DNA of 64,000 nt, from assembly GCF_029360585.1 (NCBI RefSeq), contig NZ_JAQZSJ010000006.1, positions 181,479 through 245,478 of the forward strand, written 5' to 3'. The notes under the pieces were generated by a model that did not search any database, was not told where the DNA came from, and saw only the letters and a list, made by a program, of their open reading frames with translations. Below are positions 43,900 through 52,284 of the stretch, in pieces; within the stretch, counting starts at the first letter, position 1; the number at the start of each line of letters is the position of its first letter. Origin of the DNA: Cohnella caldifontis. Lineage in GTDB: Bacteria > Bacillota > Bacilli > Paenibacillales > Paenibacillaceae. The position numbers were made by a program, and so were the translations under genes.

Positions 43900-44157
43900 T
43901 TAACGCTTCTTCTTTTTATCGTCCGAACCGCCGGAACTGCCGCCGGAACCGCTTTTCTTTTCATTGTCGTTGTCATTCGTTTTGCGTCTGTCCGTGCTGC
44001 CGCCGGAACCGCCGCGGTCCGGGCCGCTTTTCGGATCGCGGATTTCGTGACGGGTCTTGCCCGCTCCGCCGTTCACGTTCCGCATCTCTTGGCCGCTCAG
44101 CTCGCGATCCAGTTCGTCCAGCGTGAGCTTCGGAATTGCCGCTTGTTCGCCGCTCAT
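43900..44157 (-). CDS. Putative exported peptide precursor with double-glycine leader
   Basis: An 85-residue precursor. Residues 1-31 form a leader ending in a double glycine (LTLDELDRELSGQ, then EMRNVNGG at 24-31), matching the LxxxELxxxxxxGG pattern cut by C39 peptidases. The remaining 54 residues contain no Cys and are rich in Gly, Ser, Lys, Asp and Arg, ending in DDKKKKR. The ATG at 44155-44157 has GGGAGGG upstream, and a TATACT box lies further up (near 44193). It heads the operon with the PpiC-like protein and C39 exporter. No modification enzyme is present, so the product is probably an unmodified peptide. Its function (signal, bacteriocin or structural peptide) is unknown. Confidence 0.78.
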   Translation of the reverse strand: MSGEQAAIPKLTLDELDRELSGQEMRNVNGGAGKTRHEIRDPKSGPDRGGSGGSTDRRKTNDNDNEKKSGSGGSSGGSDDKKKKR

Positions 44158-44311
44158 CGGAAAATCCCTCCCAGGTCATTTTCATGTCCCAGTATAACAA
44201 GCGCTCCGGCCTAAAAATATAAATGAATTATTACAAGGTCACGAACGGGCCGGTTTCCTCATATACATATCCTGGTGAAATCTCCGTTAGCGACAGGGGG
44301 CATGGCCGACG

Positions 44312-45724
44312 ATGCGGGACCAGGACGATCAGCGGGCGCTCGAAACCGCCATTGAGGAAATCACGGAAATCGCGCAAGGCTTCGGACTCGATTTTTATCC
44401 GATGCGTTACGAGATATGCCCTTCCGATATCATCTACACGTTCGGCGCTTACGGGATGCCGACCCGGTTCAGCCATTGGAGCTTCGGCAAGACGTTCAAC
44501 CGCATGAAGATGCAGTACGACCTGGGCCTCAGCAAAATTTACGAGCTCGTGATCAACTCCAATCCCTGTTATGCCTTCCTGCTGGACGGCAACTCCCTCG
44601 TGCAGAACAAGCTCATCGTGGCCCACGTGCTGGCGCATTGCGACTTCTTCAAAAACAACGCCCGCTTCTCCCGTACGAACCGCAACATGGTGGAGAGCAT
44701 GTCGGCGACGGCGGAGCGGGTCCGGCAATACGAGATGGATTACGGCGCGGACGAGGTGGAGCGTTTCCTCGACGCCGTGATGGCGATCCAGGAACATGTC
44801 GATCCGGTCCTCAACCGGCCTTACGGGCAGGACAAAAACCGTTACATGGAGTGGCGGAGGCGCGAGGAAAAAGAGAAGAATGCCCGAACCCCCTCCTCTT
44901 CCCCCTATGACGATTTGTGGGTGCTGGACGATACGGAGCCGAAAAACCCGGAAGACGCGTTGAAAGCGGACGCCGGCACGGGCGACGCACGCAAAATCCC
45001 CCCGCACCCGGAGAAGGACCTCGTCTGGTTCATTCAGGAATTCTCGCCCATCTTGGAAGACTGGCAGCGGGACGTCATGAGCATGCTGCGGGACGAAATG
45101 CTTTACTTCTGGCCGCAGATCGAGACCAAAATCATGAACGAAGGATGGGCGACGTTCTGGCACCAGCGCATCATGCGGGAGCTCCCCTTGACCAGCGAGG
45201 AGACGATCGAATACGCGAAGCTGAATTCCGCGGTCGTGCAGCCGTCCCGCCACTCCTTGAACCCTTATTACCTGGGACTGAAAATGTTCGAGGACATCGA
45301 GAAACGGTTCGGCCGGGAGCGCATGTTCGACGTCCGCGAGATGGACTCCGATCCTTCCTTCATCCGGAACTACATGACGAAGGAGCTGGCGGACGAACTC
45401 GACCTGTACGTATTCGAGAAGAAAGGATCGGATTGGCAAATCACCGACAAAACCTGGGAAAACATCCGGGACCAGCTGGTGTTCTCCCGCGTGAACGGGG
45501 GATTCCCGTATTTGGAGGTGACGGACGGAGATTGGCAGCGGACCGGGGAGCTGTACGTCGTGCACCGCTACGAAGGCGTGGAACTGGATCTGAAATACGT
45601 CGAACGGACCCTTCCCTACATGTTTCGGCTGTGGGGCAAACCGGTCCATCTGGAAACGATGGTGGACGATAAGCCGCTCCTGTTCACCTTCGACGGGCAA
45701 AAGACGTCCCGTAAAAGCTTATGA
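44312..45724 (+). CDS. spoVR: SpoVR family protein
   Basis: A 470-residue SpoVR protein, needed for normal spore cortex formation in Bacillus. Recognised by [63 protein letters not shown] and [14 protein letters not shown]. The length is as expected. The ATG at 44312 has CAGGGGG upstream. The upstream stretch CATATACAT (44260-44268) loosely resembles a sigma-E -10 box, but no matching -35 is clear. In many bacteria spoVR, yhbH and prkA are neighbours; here prkA is at 52285 and no yhbH is seen. It is divergent from the peptide operon and convergent with the GGDEF-EAL gene. Confidence 0.96.
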   Translation: MRDQDDQRALETAIEEITEIAQGFGLDFYPMRYEICPSDIIYTFGAYGMPTRFSHWSFGKTFNRMKMQYDLGLSKIYELVINSNPCYAFLLDGNSLVQNKLIVAHVLAHCDFFKNNARFSRTNRNMVESMSATAERVRQYEMDYGADEVERFLDAVMAIQEHVDPVLNRPYGQDKNRYMEWRRREEKEKNARTPSSSPYDDLWVLDDTEPKNPEDALKADAGTGDARKIPPHPEKDLVWFIQEFSPILEDWQRDVMSMLRDEMLYFWPQIETKIMNEGWATFWHQRIMRELPLTSEETIEYAKLNSAVVQPSRHSLNPYYLGLKMFEDIEKRFGRERMFDVREMDSDPSFIRNYMTKELADELDLYVFEKKGSDWQITDKTWENIRDQLVFSRVNGGFPYLEVTDGDWQRTGELYVVHRYEGVELDLKYVERTLPYMFRLWGKPVHLETMVDDKPLLFTFDGQKTSRKSL

Positions 45725-45756
45725 GGCAGCCCCTTTACCGGGCTGCCTTGTCTCTG
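45725..45756 (+). terminator. Terminator between spoVR and the convergent GGDEF-EAL gene
   Basis: GGCAGCCC (45725-45732) pairs with GGGCTGCC (45740-45747), followed by TTGTCTCT. The stem overlaps the last codons of the minus-strand gene. Confidence 0.6.
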
Positions 45757-47801
45757 AAATACATCCGTTCGATCTGCGCGGCAGGCAAAGGCTTGCTGAA
45801 ATAATACCCTTGCACCAACCGGCATCCCAGGCGGCGCAAAAACCGGATCTGCTCCTCCGTCTCGACCCCTTCCGCCACGACGCCGATGCGCAAGCTGTCG
45901 GCGATCGCCACGACCGCTTTGATGATCGCTTCCTGGCCTTCGTCCTTGTCGATATCCCGCACGAACGATTGGTCGATTTTCAGGGCATGGATCTGGAACT
46001 TCTTCAAATAGCTCAAGGATGAGTATCCCGTGCCGAAATCGTCGATGGACAGCTTGACTCCGAGAACCCGCAGCTGTTCGATTTTCGACAAGGTGTCGGA
46101 TACTTGCTGCATCGCCGTGCTTTCGGTCAATTCCAGGGTAAGGGACGATACGGGAAGCCCCGTCTCGTCCAGAACGCTCCGGACCAGGGGAATGAAATGC
46201 TCGTTCAGCTGCTGCGCCGCGATGTTCACGCTGATGCCGATCTCGGGATACCCCTTGTCCTGCCATGCCTTCATTTGGAGACAAGCCATCCGCAGCACCT
46301 GTTCCCCGATGGGCACGATCAGGCCGGTTTCTTCGGCAATGGGGATCATTTCCGCCGGCGACACCGGTCCCAGCGTGGGGTGTTCCCAGCGGAGCAACGC
46401 TTCGAAGCCGTGCAGCCTGCCCGTCTCCGCATCGAAAATCGGTTGATAGTGGAGAAGCAGTTCGTCGCTTTTCACCGCCTGGCGCATGGACTGCTCCAGA
46501 AACGTTTTCCTGGCCAGCCGCGCGTCCAATTCCAAGTTGAAAAACTGGAAGTTGTTCTTGCCGTTTTCCTTGGCCAAATACATCGCCTGATCGGCCTGCT
46601 TAAGGAGCGTGGCCGCGTCCGTCCCGAAATCGGGACAGACGCTGATCCCGATGCTGGTCGTCACCGTATATTCCATATGGTAGAGCTTGACGGGCTGCTG
46701 GATGGCGGCCAGCACTTCCTTCGCCAACGCCCGCACCCACTGGAACTCGCCGACCGGCTCGGTCAGAATCGAGAATTCGTCGCCGCCCAGGCGGGATACG
46801 ACGCCGCGCGGCCCCAGCAGTTCCTCCAGCCGCCGGGCAATCATCCGCAGCAGCTGATCCCCTACATCGTGGCCGAGCGAATCGTTGATGAATTTGAACC
46901 GGTCGAGATCCAAATAGAGAATCGCCGTTTTGCGGTTTTCCCTTTTGGCCCGGAAAATGGTTTCCTCCAGCTTATCCATGAACCTCCGGCGGTTCGGCAA
47001 ACCGGTCAGCGCGTCGTGGAAGGCTTGCCGCTCCAGACGTTCCTCGATTTGCTTGCGTTCGTGGATATCGGTCACCAATCCTTCCAGGCGGATCAACTCT
47101 CCCGATCCGTCGTATACCGGAATGGCGTTGTAATCGACCCAGCGGATTTCCCCGTCGGAACGGATGATCCGGTATTCGGCCCGAAGCGGACGCCCGCCCA
47201 ATTCCCGATGGTCTTGTTCCAGTCTGGGCAGATCGTCCGGATGGAACATGCGTTTCCAGGCCTCGCGGCTCGAAACGAGCTGCTGCGCGGAGACGCCGAA
47301 CAGCTTCTCGCAGGACGGCGACACGGATCGGAATCGGTTTTCTTTTACGTCGAATGACCAGTAGAAAATGTCGAGATGGTTCACGATGTAATGGAGCTGC
47401 GTGCGCGAAGCCGACAATTCCTCCGCCAACACGTTTTTCTCGGTTACGTTTTTGGAAATGCCGATAATGCCGTGCACCTTGCCTTCGACCACGATCGGAG
47501 CCGCCGTTACGAGCACATGGATGAGACGTCCGTCAGGGTGTTTCAATACGGTTTCGAACGATTCCCGGGAACCTCTCAACGCCTGGTGAAACCGGTCGAT
47601 CACCCGATCCCTCTGCTGCTCGTGCAATACCGAGACGAAAGACATGGCGAGCATTTCCTCTTGCGAATACCCGCAAAGATCCGTAGCTGCCTGGTTCACC
47701 AGGACGAACCGGCCCTCCGGATCGATGGCGTAACACGCGTCCGGATTGTACTCGAACATGGGGCGGTAAATGTCTGCCAACTCTTGGATGGTATTGAGCA
47801 T
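45735..47801 (-). CDS. PAS-PAS-GGDEF-EAL cyclic-di-GMP protein
   Basis: A 688-residue soluble signalling protein. Two PAS domains (about 8-125 and 130-255), a GGDEF domain with intact motif (SRLGGDEFSIL) and an EAL domain with all marks of an active phosphodiesterase: GFEALLRWEHP, SVNIAAQQL, LELTEST, SIDDFGTGYSSL, LKIDQSFV, EGVETEEQ and VQGYYFSKPL. It probably adjusts c-di-GMP in response to redox, light or a small ligand bound by PAS; the direction of the net activity cannot be told. There is no membrane segment and no RxxD inhibitory site before GGDEF. It stands alone between convergent spoVR and a divergent dehydrogenase gene. Confidence 0.95.
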   Translation of the reverse strand: MLNTIQELADIYRPMFEYNPDACYAIDPEGRFVLVNQAATDLCGYSQEEMLAMSFVSVLHEQQRDRVIDRFHQALRGSRESFETVLKHPDGRLIHVLVTAAPIVVEGKVHGIIGISKNVTEKNVLAEELSASRTQLHYIVNHLDIFYWSFDVKENRFRSVSPSCEKLFGVSAQQLVSSREAWKRMFHPDDLPRLEQDHRELGGRPLRAEYRIIRSDGEIRWVDYNAIPVYDGSGELIRLEGLVTDIHERKQIEERLERQAFHDALTGLPNRRRFMDKLEETIFRAKRENRKTAILYLDLDRFKFINDSLGHDVGDQLLRMIARRLEELLGPRGVVSRLGGDEFSILTEPVGEFQWVRALAKEVLAAIQQPVKLYHMEYTVTTSIGISVCPDFGTDAATLLKQADQAMYLAKENGKNNFQFFNLELDARLARKTFLEQSMRQAVKSDELLLHYQPIFDAETGRLHGFEALLRWEHPTLGPVSPAEMIPIAEETGLIVPIGEQVLRMACLQMKAWQDKGYPEIGISVNIAAQQLNEHFIPLVRSVLDETGLPVSSLTLELTESTAMQQVSDTLSKIEQLRVLGVKLSIDDFGTGYSSLSYLKKFQIHALKIDQSFVRDIDKDEGQEAIIKAVVAIADSLRIGVVAEGVETEEQIRFLRRLGCRLVQGYYFSKPLPAAQIERMYFRDKAAR

Positions 47802-47936
47802 GATGCCGACTCCCTCGATGTGATGTGCCTTCTCTATATTTCGACGCGTTTAGGCCGTTCCCCTTCCCGAAAGCATGCTTAAGCTTCCGGAAAATGGATC
47901 ACCCTACTCCTGAGCACCGAAAGGAGTGGAAGTTTC

Positions 47937-48821
47937 ATGACGAACGATCAGGGGCAAGAGACGCCGCAGCGCCCGAGCTCATTCCCGGAGCAGCATCAAA
48001 ACCGGCAGCCGGGCTTGGAGAAAGACATGAAGCCGATTCCGGAATCCGAATCGCCGAATTATCGGCCCGGCGGCAAGCTTCAGGGCAAGGTCGCGCTCAT
48101 CAGCGGCGGAGACAGCGGAATCGGACGGGCCGTTGCCATCGCGTTCGCCAAAGAAGGAGCGGATGTCGCCATCCTGTATTTGAACGAAGAGCCCGATGCC
48201 CGAGAAACGAAACAACGAATCGAAGCCGAAAGACGCCGCTGCACCCTGCTCGAAGGCGACGTCGGGGATCCCGTTTTCTGCAAACGCTCCGTAGAAGAAA
48301 CGGTACGAGCGCTGGGCCGGTTGGATATCCTCGTCAACAACGCCGCCGAGCAGCATCCTCAGAACAAGCTGGAGCAAATCACCCCCGAACAGTTGGAAAA
48401 GACGTTCCGCACCAACATTTTCGGCATGTTCTATTTGACGCAGGCGGCGATGCCCCATCTGAAGAGCGGATCCACCATCATCAACACCGCGTCGATTACG
48501 GCGTACAAAGGCAGCCCGACGCTGCTGGACTATTCGGCGACGAAGGGGGCCGTCGTGGCGTTCACCCGTTCGTTGTCCATGAACCTGATCGGACAAGGCA
48601 TCCGGGTCAACGCCGTGGCGCCGGGACCGATCTGGACCCCGCTCATTCCGTCCACCTTCGCCGCGGATCAGGTCGCCAAGTTCGGAGCCGATACGCCGAT
48701 GAAACGCGCCGGACAGCCCGATGAGCTGGCTCCCGCTTACGTCTACTTGGCTTGCGAGGACTCCTCCTACATGTCGGGTCAGACCCTGCATATCAACGGC
48801 GGGGAAATCGTGAACGGATAG
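47937..48821 (+). CDS. Short-chain dehydrogenase/reductase (general-stress type)
   Basis: A 294-residue SDR with an N-terminal extension of about 45 residues (QRPSSFPEQHQNRQPG) typical of the Bacillus YhdF/YhxC/GSP39 group. Cofactor motif SGGDSGIGRA, NNAAEQHPQ, catalytic Ser in NTASIT, and YxxxK in YSATKGA. The C-terminus ends HINGGEIVNG. The substrate is unknown; related proteins are general-stress or spore proteins. The ATG at 47937 has AAAGGAG upstream. A strong terminator follows. Confidence 0.94.
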   Translation: MTNDQGQETPQRPSSFPEQHQNRQPGLEKDMKPIPESESPNYRPGGKLQGKVALISGGDSGIGRAVAIAFAKEGADVAILYLNEEPDARETKQRIEAERRRCTLLEGDVGDPVFCKRSVEETVRALGRLDILVNNAAEQHPQNKLEQITPEQLEKTFRTNIFGMFYLTQAAMPHLKSGSTIINTASITAYKGSPTLLDYSATKGAVVAFTRSLSMNLIGQGIRVNAVAPGPIWTPLIPSTFAADQVAKFGADTPMKRAGQPDELAPAYVYLACEDSSYMSGQTLHINGGEIVNG

Positions 48822-48840
48822 CAGAAAGGGTCAGCGGCAG

Positions 48841-48873
48841 ATAAAAAGCCGACTCCGCTAAGCGGGTCGGCTT
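48841..48873. terminator. Bidirectional terminator
   Basis: AAGCCGACTCCGC pairs with GCGGGTCGGCTT (one G-U) across a 3-base loop, with AAAAA before it (T-run on the minus strand) and CCT after it. It lies between the dehydrogenase stop and the convergent coiled-coil gene. Confidence 0.8.
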
Positions 48874-48896
48874 CCTAATGACCTTAGATGAGTGGG

Positions 48897-49283
48897 TTAC
48901 GGGGTCGCGACGCGAGACTTCAAGACATAAATGTCGTGGTCATGGTCGGCAGTCTTCTTTAACAGATAAGAAACGGAATCTCCGTACCCGGCGTTCTGAG
49001 CTTCGATGTTGACCAGCCGGTTATCGATTTCCTTCAACTGAACCTTGATTGATGCAACGTCTTGCTTCAGGCCTGCAACGTCTTCCTTCAGGCCTGCAAC
49101 GTCTTCCTTCAGGCCTGCAACGTCTTGCTTCAGGCCTGCAACGTCTTGCTTCAGGCCTGAAATATCTTCCTTGGTAGAAGACCATTCTTCCCGCATGCTC
49201 CGCTGTTCGCTGAGAACTTTGCCGACCATGCCGATCAATTGCTCCATCATTTCTTCCAGACGCTGCAATCTCTCTTCCGACAT
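48897..49283 (-). CDS. Coiled-coil protein with heptad repeats
   Basis: A 128-residue protein with no predicted membrane segment. The ATG at 49281-49283 follows GGGAGGG; a TTG seven codons upstream is less likely. The N-terminus (RLQRLEEMMEQLIGMVGKVL) and the middle are coiled coil, with a run of heptads of the form GLKQDVA/GLKEDVA at about residues 43-77, followed by VQLKEIDNRLVNIEAQNAGY and a C-terminal helix. Similar small proteins are common in Paenibacillaceae without known function. The heptads are encoded by nearly identical 21-bp units, so repeat number may vary between strains. Confidence 0.8.
   Translation of the reverse strand: MSEERLQRLEEMMEQLIGMVGKVLSEQRSMREEWSSTKEDISGLKQDVAGLKQDVAGLKEDVAGLKEDVAGLKQDVASIKVQLKEIDNRLVNIEAQNAGYGDSVSYLLKKTADHDHDIYVLKSRVATP
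49054..49158. repeat. 21-bp tandem repeat inside the coiled-coil gene, five units
   Basis: Units of 21 bases (GCAACGTCTTGCTTCAGGCC plus one base; G or C at one variable site) run from 49054 to 49158, one coiled-coil heptad per unit. The near identity at DNA level points to recent expansion. Confidence 0.9.
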
Positions 49284-49356
49284 GTTCCGCCCTCCCGCGA
49301 CCAATTACTGCTAGTTTAGCAAACAAATGTTCGGTCGTCAATGGGGACGCCTAAGT

Positions 49357-50127
49357 TTAAGCTTTCCGTACCGCAAGCACCCGCAGCCTTCGGTAATCCG
49401 CCTGCCAAGCGCCGTTTCGATAACATTTCGGTCTCAACCGCTCTGACAATTCCCGCAGCCAAGCTTCGGATGCCGCCCGTTCCGTTTCCGGCACCAGCCC
49501 TTCGCCGAACATCCGAAGCCAGTTCAGCATCCCCTCCTCGCCCTCCAGCGCGGTCGGACGGTCAACCATCATGGCGATGAGGACCTCGAATCCGTTTTTC
49601 TCCAGCAGCGAGGCGTATTCCCCGATGCTCGGGAAATACCAGGGCAAGGCAAACCCGGATTCCAACCCGCGCTCCGTGAGCATCGTAAAGTTCGCATCCA
49701 CGATGCTCCGCACGTTACCGGCTCCCCCGAACTCCGCCGCCAGTTTGCCGCCGGGCAGCAGACAATCCGCGATCGTCCGCGCCGCTCCCTCCGCATCCTT
49801 GATCCAATGCAAAGCCGCGTTGCTGAATACGGAATGGAAAGGGCGGTCCGGGCGCCACTTCGTCCCATCCGCACAATGGAACTTCAGCGAAGGGTACTTG
49901 CTTCTGGCCCGCTCCGCCATTTCCGGGGAAATGTCCACTCCCTCCACGTCCGCGCCGCTCCCGGCAATCTTCGCGGCCAAGTCGCCCGTGCCGCAGCCGA
50001 AATCCAGAATGCGCTCCCCGGGCCGAGGTTCCAGCCATTCCAGCAAGTCCTGGCCATACCGGGAGACGAACCCCATGGTCCGATCATAGTCCCCTGCGGC
50101 CCAATGCACCCTCTGTTCATTGCGCAT
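49357..50127 (-). CDS. Class I SAM-dependent methyltransferase
   Basis: A 256-residue methyltransferase with motif I ILDFGCGTGDLAAKI, acidic VEGVDISPEM, and a later FSNAALHWIKD typical of the trans-aconitate/UbiE-like group. The ATG at 50125-50127 is preceded by GGAGGTGG; a longer in-frame extension has no such site. The substrate is unknown; trans-aconitate methyltransferase-like activity is possible. No operon partner. Confidence 0.92.
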   Translation of the reverse strand: MRNEQRVHWAAGDYDRTMGFVSRYGQDLLEWLEPRPGERILDFGCGTGDLAAKIAGSGADVEGVDISPEMAERARSKYPSLKFHCADGTKWRPDRPFHSVFSNAALHWIKDAEGAARTIADCLLPGGKLAAEFGGAGNVRSIVDANFTMLTERGLESGFALPWYFPSIGEYASLLEKNGFEVLIAMMVDRPTALEGEEGMLNWLRMFGEGLVPETERAASEAWLRELSERLRPKCYRNGAWQADYRRLRVLAVRKA

Positions 50128-50221
50128 AACCGCCACCTCCGTTTGTACATCCGTTATAACATGGAGATGGCACCGATTTGAAATATATAGAACGGATATC
50201 CTTGATAGGTTATGCCTATGA

Positions 50222-50252
50222 TTAAAACAAAAAAGAAGGCTGAGATCAGCCT
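50222..50252 (-). terminator. Terminator of the Agr-like operon
   Basis: AGGCTG and CAGCCT (50237-50252) pair across a 4-base loop, followed on the minus strand by TCTTTTTTGTTTT. It lies about 70 bases past the LytTR gene. Confidence 0.8.
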
Positions 50253-50323
50253 CCCACCACGCGTTCCCGCCCTTCCGCCCAGGCAACGATGGCTGTCGCC
50301 CGGGCGGAAAGCTTCAAATTCGC

Positions 50324-50710
50324 TTACCCTTTTCCAAACAGCGGTTTTCTTGCAGGTTTGTAAGTCGATTGCGTTTCTTTCGCCAAATGTTGAACTTTGG
50401 TCAGGTTGGCTTCCGATACGGTCGCAAACTGACTGTCCTTCGTCCAAGGGTACTCGAAGTAGACTTTACGGGATTTGGGATCGAAGGCTTGTACATGGTT
50501 CATATTGACGAGATTCGTGCGGTCCAACCTTTCAAAACCGGCTTCCTTGAAAAGGATTTGAAGCTCTTCCATGGTGGTGGGATAGAAGTACATGCCGTCC
50601 TTCGTATGGAACTCCGGACCGTCGGCCGTCGGGCGAATGGAAATGATGTCTTCCAATCGGATCGAGCAGGCATTTCCGTTTCTATCCAACAACCGAAGTT
50701 CTTCGGCCAT
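50324..50710 (-). CDS. Stand-alone LytTR DNA-binding regulator
   Basis: A 128-residue protein (from ATG 50708-50710; in-frame ATGs at 50719 and 50746 are possible). It consists almost only of a LytTR DNA-binding domain: LEDIISIRPTADGPEFHTKD, TTMEELQILFKEAGFERLDR, TNLVNMNHVQ and VYFEYPWTKDSQFATVSEAN. There is no receiver domain, so it cannot be controlled by phosphorelay like AgrA. It is the last gene of the operon with AgrD- and AgrB-like genes and a kinase-less multi-TM protein. LytTR proteins of this short type are often held inactive by a membrane protein encoded beside them (LytTR regulatory systems such as HdrRM). Confidence 0.87.
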   Translation of the reverse strand: MAEELRLLDRNGNACSIRLEDIISIRPTADGPEFHTKDGMYFYPTTMEELQILFKEAGFERLDRTNLVNMNHVQAFDPKSRKVYFEYPWTKDSQFATVSEANLTKVQHLAKETQSTYKPARKPLFGKG

Positions 50711-50742
50711 GTCTTTCATCTCCCTCCGAAAACTGCCGTCAT

Positions 50743-50874
50743 TCACGCTTTTTTCTTCAGTTCGTCAGGCGTCTCCGGGCGATAGGTAATGAACCAGCTG
50801 GCCGTGCTTACGAAAACGACTGCCAGTGCCGCCAACATTTGCGAAGCCAGTACGGCAACCTTCTTTTTGGACAT
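50743..50874 (-). CDS. agrD: AgrD-like cyclic peptide precursor (serine type)
   Basis: A 43-residue peptide, too short for routine gene calling. ATG at 50872-50874 with GGAGGTG upstream, which overlaps the agrB stop. It has an amphipathic/hydrophobic leader (KKKVAVLASQMLAALAVVF), a core region STASWFIT and the acidic tail YRPETPDELKKKA. The tail aligns with the conserved AgrD tail (PEVPKEL type), and by that alignment the ring residues would be Ser26-Trp-Phe-Ile-Thr30, with Ser in place of the usual Cys, giving a lactone rather than a thiolactone. AgrB would cut after Thr30 and close the ring. Confidence 0.85.
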   Translation of the reverse strand: MSKKKVAVLASQMLAALAVVFVSTASWFITYRPETPDELKKKA

Positions 50875-50879
50875 TTTTT

Positions 50880-51410
50880 TCACCTCCCTTTCCAAAAAGT
50901 AATCAACAAGAGAGATTGCGCGAAAAAACCCAACGTAATGATGGGATTCAATAGAAAGAAATTGGAGACTACCATCATGATAGACAATAATTTAAAAACA
51001 AAAAAGTATTTTTCGGAAACTCTGATATGTTCTTTGATATTGGATGGCGAAAATATCAAGCAGAGAACGAGGCTTACGGCATTCACGATCAAAGCGGTTT
51101 CGTGATTCACCGGAATAAAGGGAATGGCAACGAACACGGAGAACGAGAAGATCGAGCATGCCAGCATGCTGGAAAAATGATAGCCGCCCGAGACCAGTCT
51201 TAAGGTCATCAAACTGACGACGCCAAGCAAAGTCTCGGAAAAAGTGCCCGCGAACAGCCCAACGATTAAGGCAGCCGAGATCGTGAAGCCATTATGCAGC
51301 AGCCCGACTAGAGCATACCGCATGACTTCGACGCTGGCGGTGCCTTCCGGATTGGTTTCATGGATTTTAACCGCGATTTTATTCGCCAGTTGCTCAACCA
51401 ACGGACTCAT
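50880..51410 (-). CDS. agrB: AgrB-like peptide processing membrane protease
   Basis: A 176-residue AgrB family protein with about four to six membrane segments. The catalytic pair is His78 and Cys85 (RLVSGGYHFSSMLACSIFSF), at the same spacing as His77/Cys84 of Staphylococcus aureus AgrB. It cleaves the AgrD tail and catalyses ring formation. It overlaps the upstream multi-TM gene by 17 bases and its stop lies within the ribosome binding site of agrD, so the genes are tightly coupled. The region is more AT-rich than its surroundings. Confidence 0.93.
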   Translation of the reverse strand: MSPLVEQLANKIAVKIHETNPEGTASVEVMRYALVGLLHNGFTISAALIVGLFAGTFSETLLGVVSLMTLRLVSGGYHFSSMLACSIFSFSVFVAIPFIPVNHETALIVNAVSLVLCLIFSPSNIKEHIRVSEKYFFVFKLLSIMMVVSNFFLLNPIITLGFFAQSLLLITFWKGR

Positions 51411-52050
51411 CCCTTTTAAAGGTCAGATAGAAGATGAAAATCAGGACAACCGTCAATAAAGCCGCCAACAACAAATAGGGAGGTTCAACTTGGTCCAGCA
51501 TATAAATATTAACCAATAACGTAACGATGAAAGCAACCAAAATGTAAATCACGAAGAGCTTGTCCTTGCCCGTCATCTTCTTGGTTACGCGGCCCCGATT
51601 CTCGATAAAGCTGAATCCGCCTTTTAAAAAATAGATAAACCCGCCGAGAATGACCATGGATATGGAGGAACAAATCGAAATGAGATAAGAGGATTTCGTC
51701 CCCATGACCAAATCCCCGGAAACGATGCCGAGATGATAGAATACGGCGGCAAAGCAAGTTTGGATCATTCCGAAGACGGTATACCCCGTGAGGAGCATGA
51801 TCAACGAATTGAGAAGACTGACTTTCAAGATCATCCATATGTATACGAGAAAAATGATATTTTGAATTAACGGGGAGAGTCCCAGCATTTTCGTTTCGAT
51901 AAAAGAGTAAGAGACAAAGGAAAGCAATACGGAAATCAACAATATTTTTTCGATATTTCCCCGAATCGTGAATCGAAATTGCAATAATATGAACATAAAA
52001 GACGAAAAATATTCAAGCGACGAGAACATAATAAATTTCAGTAAATTCAT
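51394..52050 (-). CDS. Multi-TM protein, AgrC-sensor-like but without kinase domain
   Basis: A 218-residue, very hydrophobic protein with six or seven predicted membrane segments, resembling the sensor half of AgrC-type receptors. It ends shortly after the last segment (IFYLTFKRDESVG), with no His box or ATPase domain. The ATG at 52048-52050 has GAGGAGAA upstream. It is the first gene of the Agr-like operon. Two readings fit: a receptor for the AgrD-derived peptide that signals by holding or releasing the LytTR regulator, or an accessory membrane protein while the real AgrC/AgrA pair is elsewhere in the genome. Confidence 0.72.
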   Translation of the reverse strand: MNLLKFIMFSSLEYFSSFMFILLQFRFTIRGNIEKILLISVLLSFVSYSFIETKMLGLSPLIQNIIFLVYIWMILKVSLLNSLIMLLTGYTVFGMIQTCFAAVFYHLGIVSGDLVMGTKSSYLISICSSISMVILGGFIYFLKGGFSFIENRGRVTKKMTGKDKLFVIYILVAFIVTLLVNIYMLDQVEPPYLLLAALLTVVLIFIFYLTFKRDESVG

Positions 52051-52218
52051 CCGGCTAGTTCTCCTCAACTAAGATCATACCAAAGGACCCAGGACTGTCG
52101 ATTTAATCATATTTTATCATAATCCATGATCGATGTATTAATCTTTTCTCACGAAATCTACCGTTCGGTTAGAGTTTGACAGATGCGGGCCGTCAAAGGG
52201 GAGTTCAAAGGGGGATGC

Positions 52219-52257
52219 CGAAAACCCGCAACGGGATCGCTGCGGGTTTCTTTCTTT
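52219..52257. terminator. Terminator downstream of prkA
   Basis: AACCCGCA (52223-52230) pairs with TGCGGGTT (52241-52248), with AAAA before it and TCTTTCTTT after it, so it can act in both directions. It lies between prkA and the start of the Agr-like operon. Confidence 0.75.
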
Positions 52258-52284
52258 GGCTCATGATTCGACGGCCGATTCCGG

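Noticed and set aside
44302..44311. Alternative ATG at 44302 for spoVR
   Set aside because: It is out of frame with SpoVR; the ATG at 44312 gives the full-length family protein.
50840..52160. A genomic island around the AT-rich Agr-like operon
   Set aside because: No integrase, direct-repeat ends or tRNA border were found. The AT-richness may simply reflect membrane-protein codons and a quorum-sensing operon of foreign origin; evidence is too thin for an island call.
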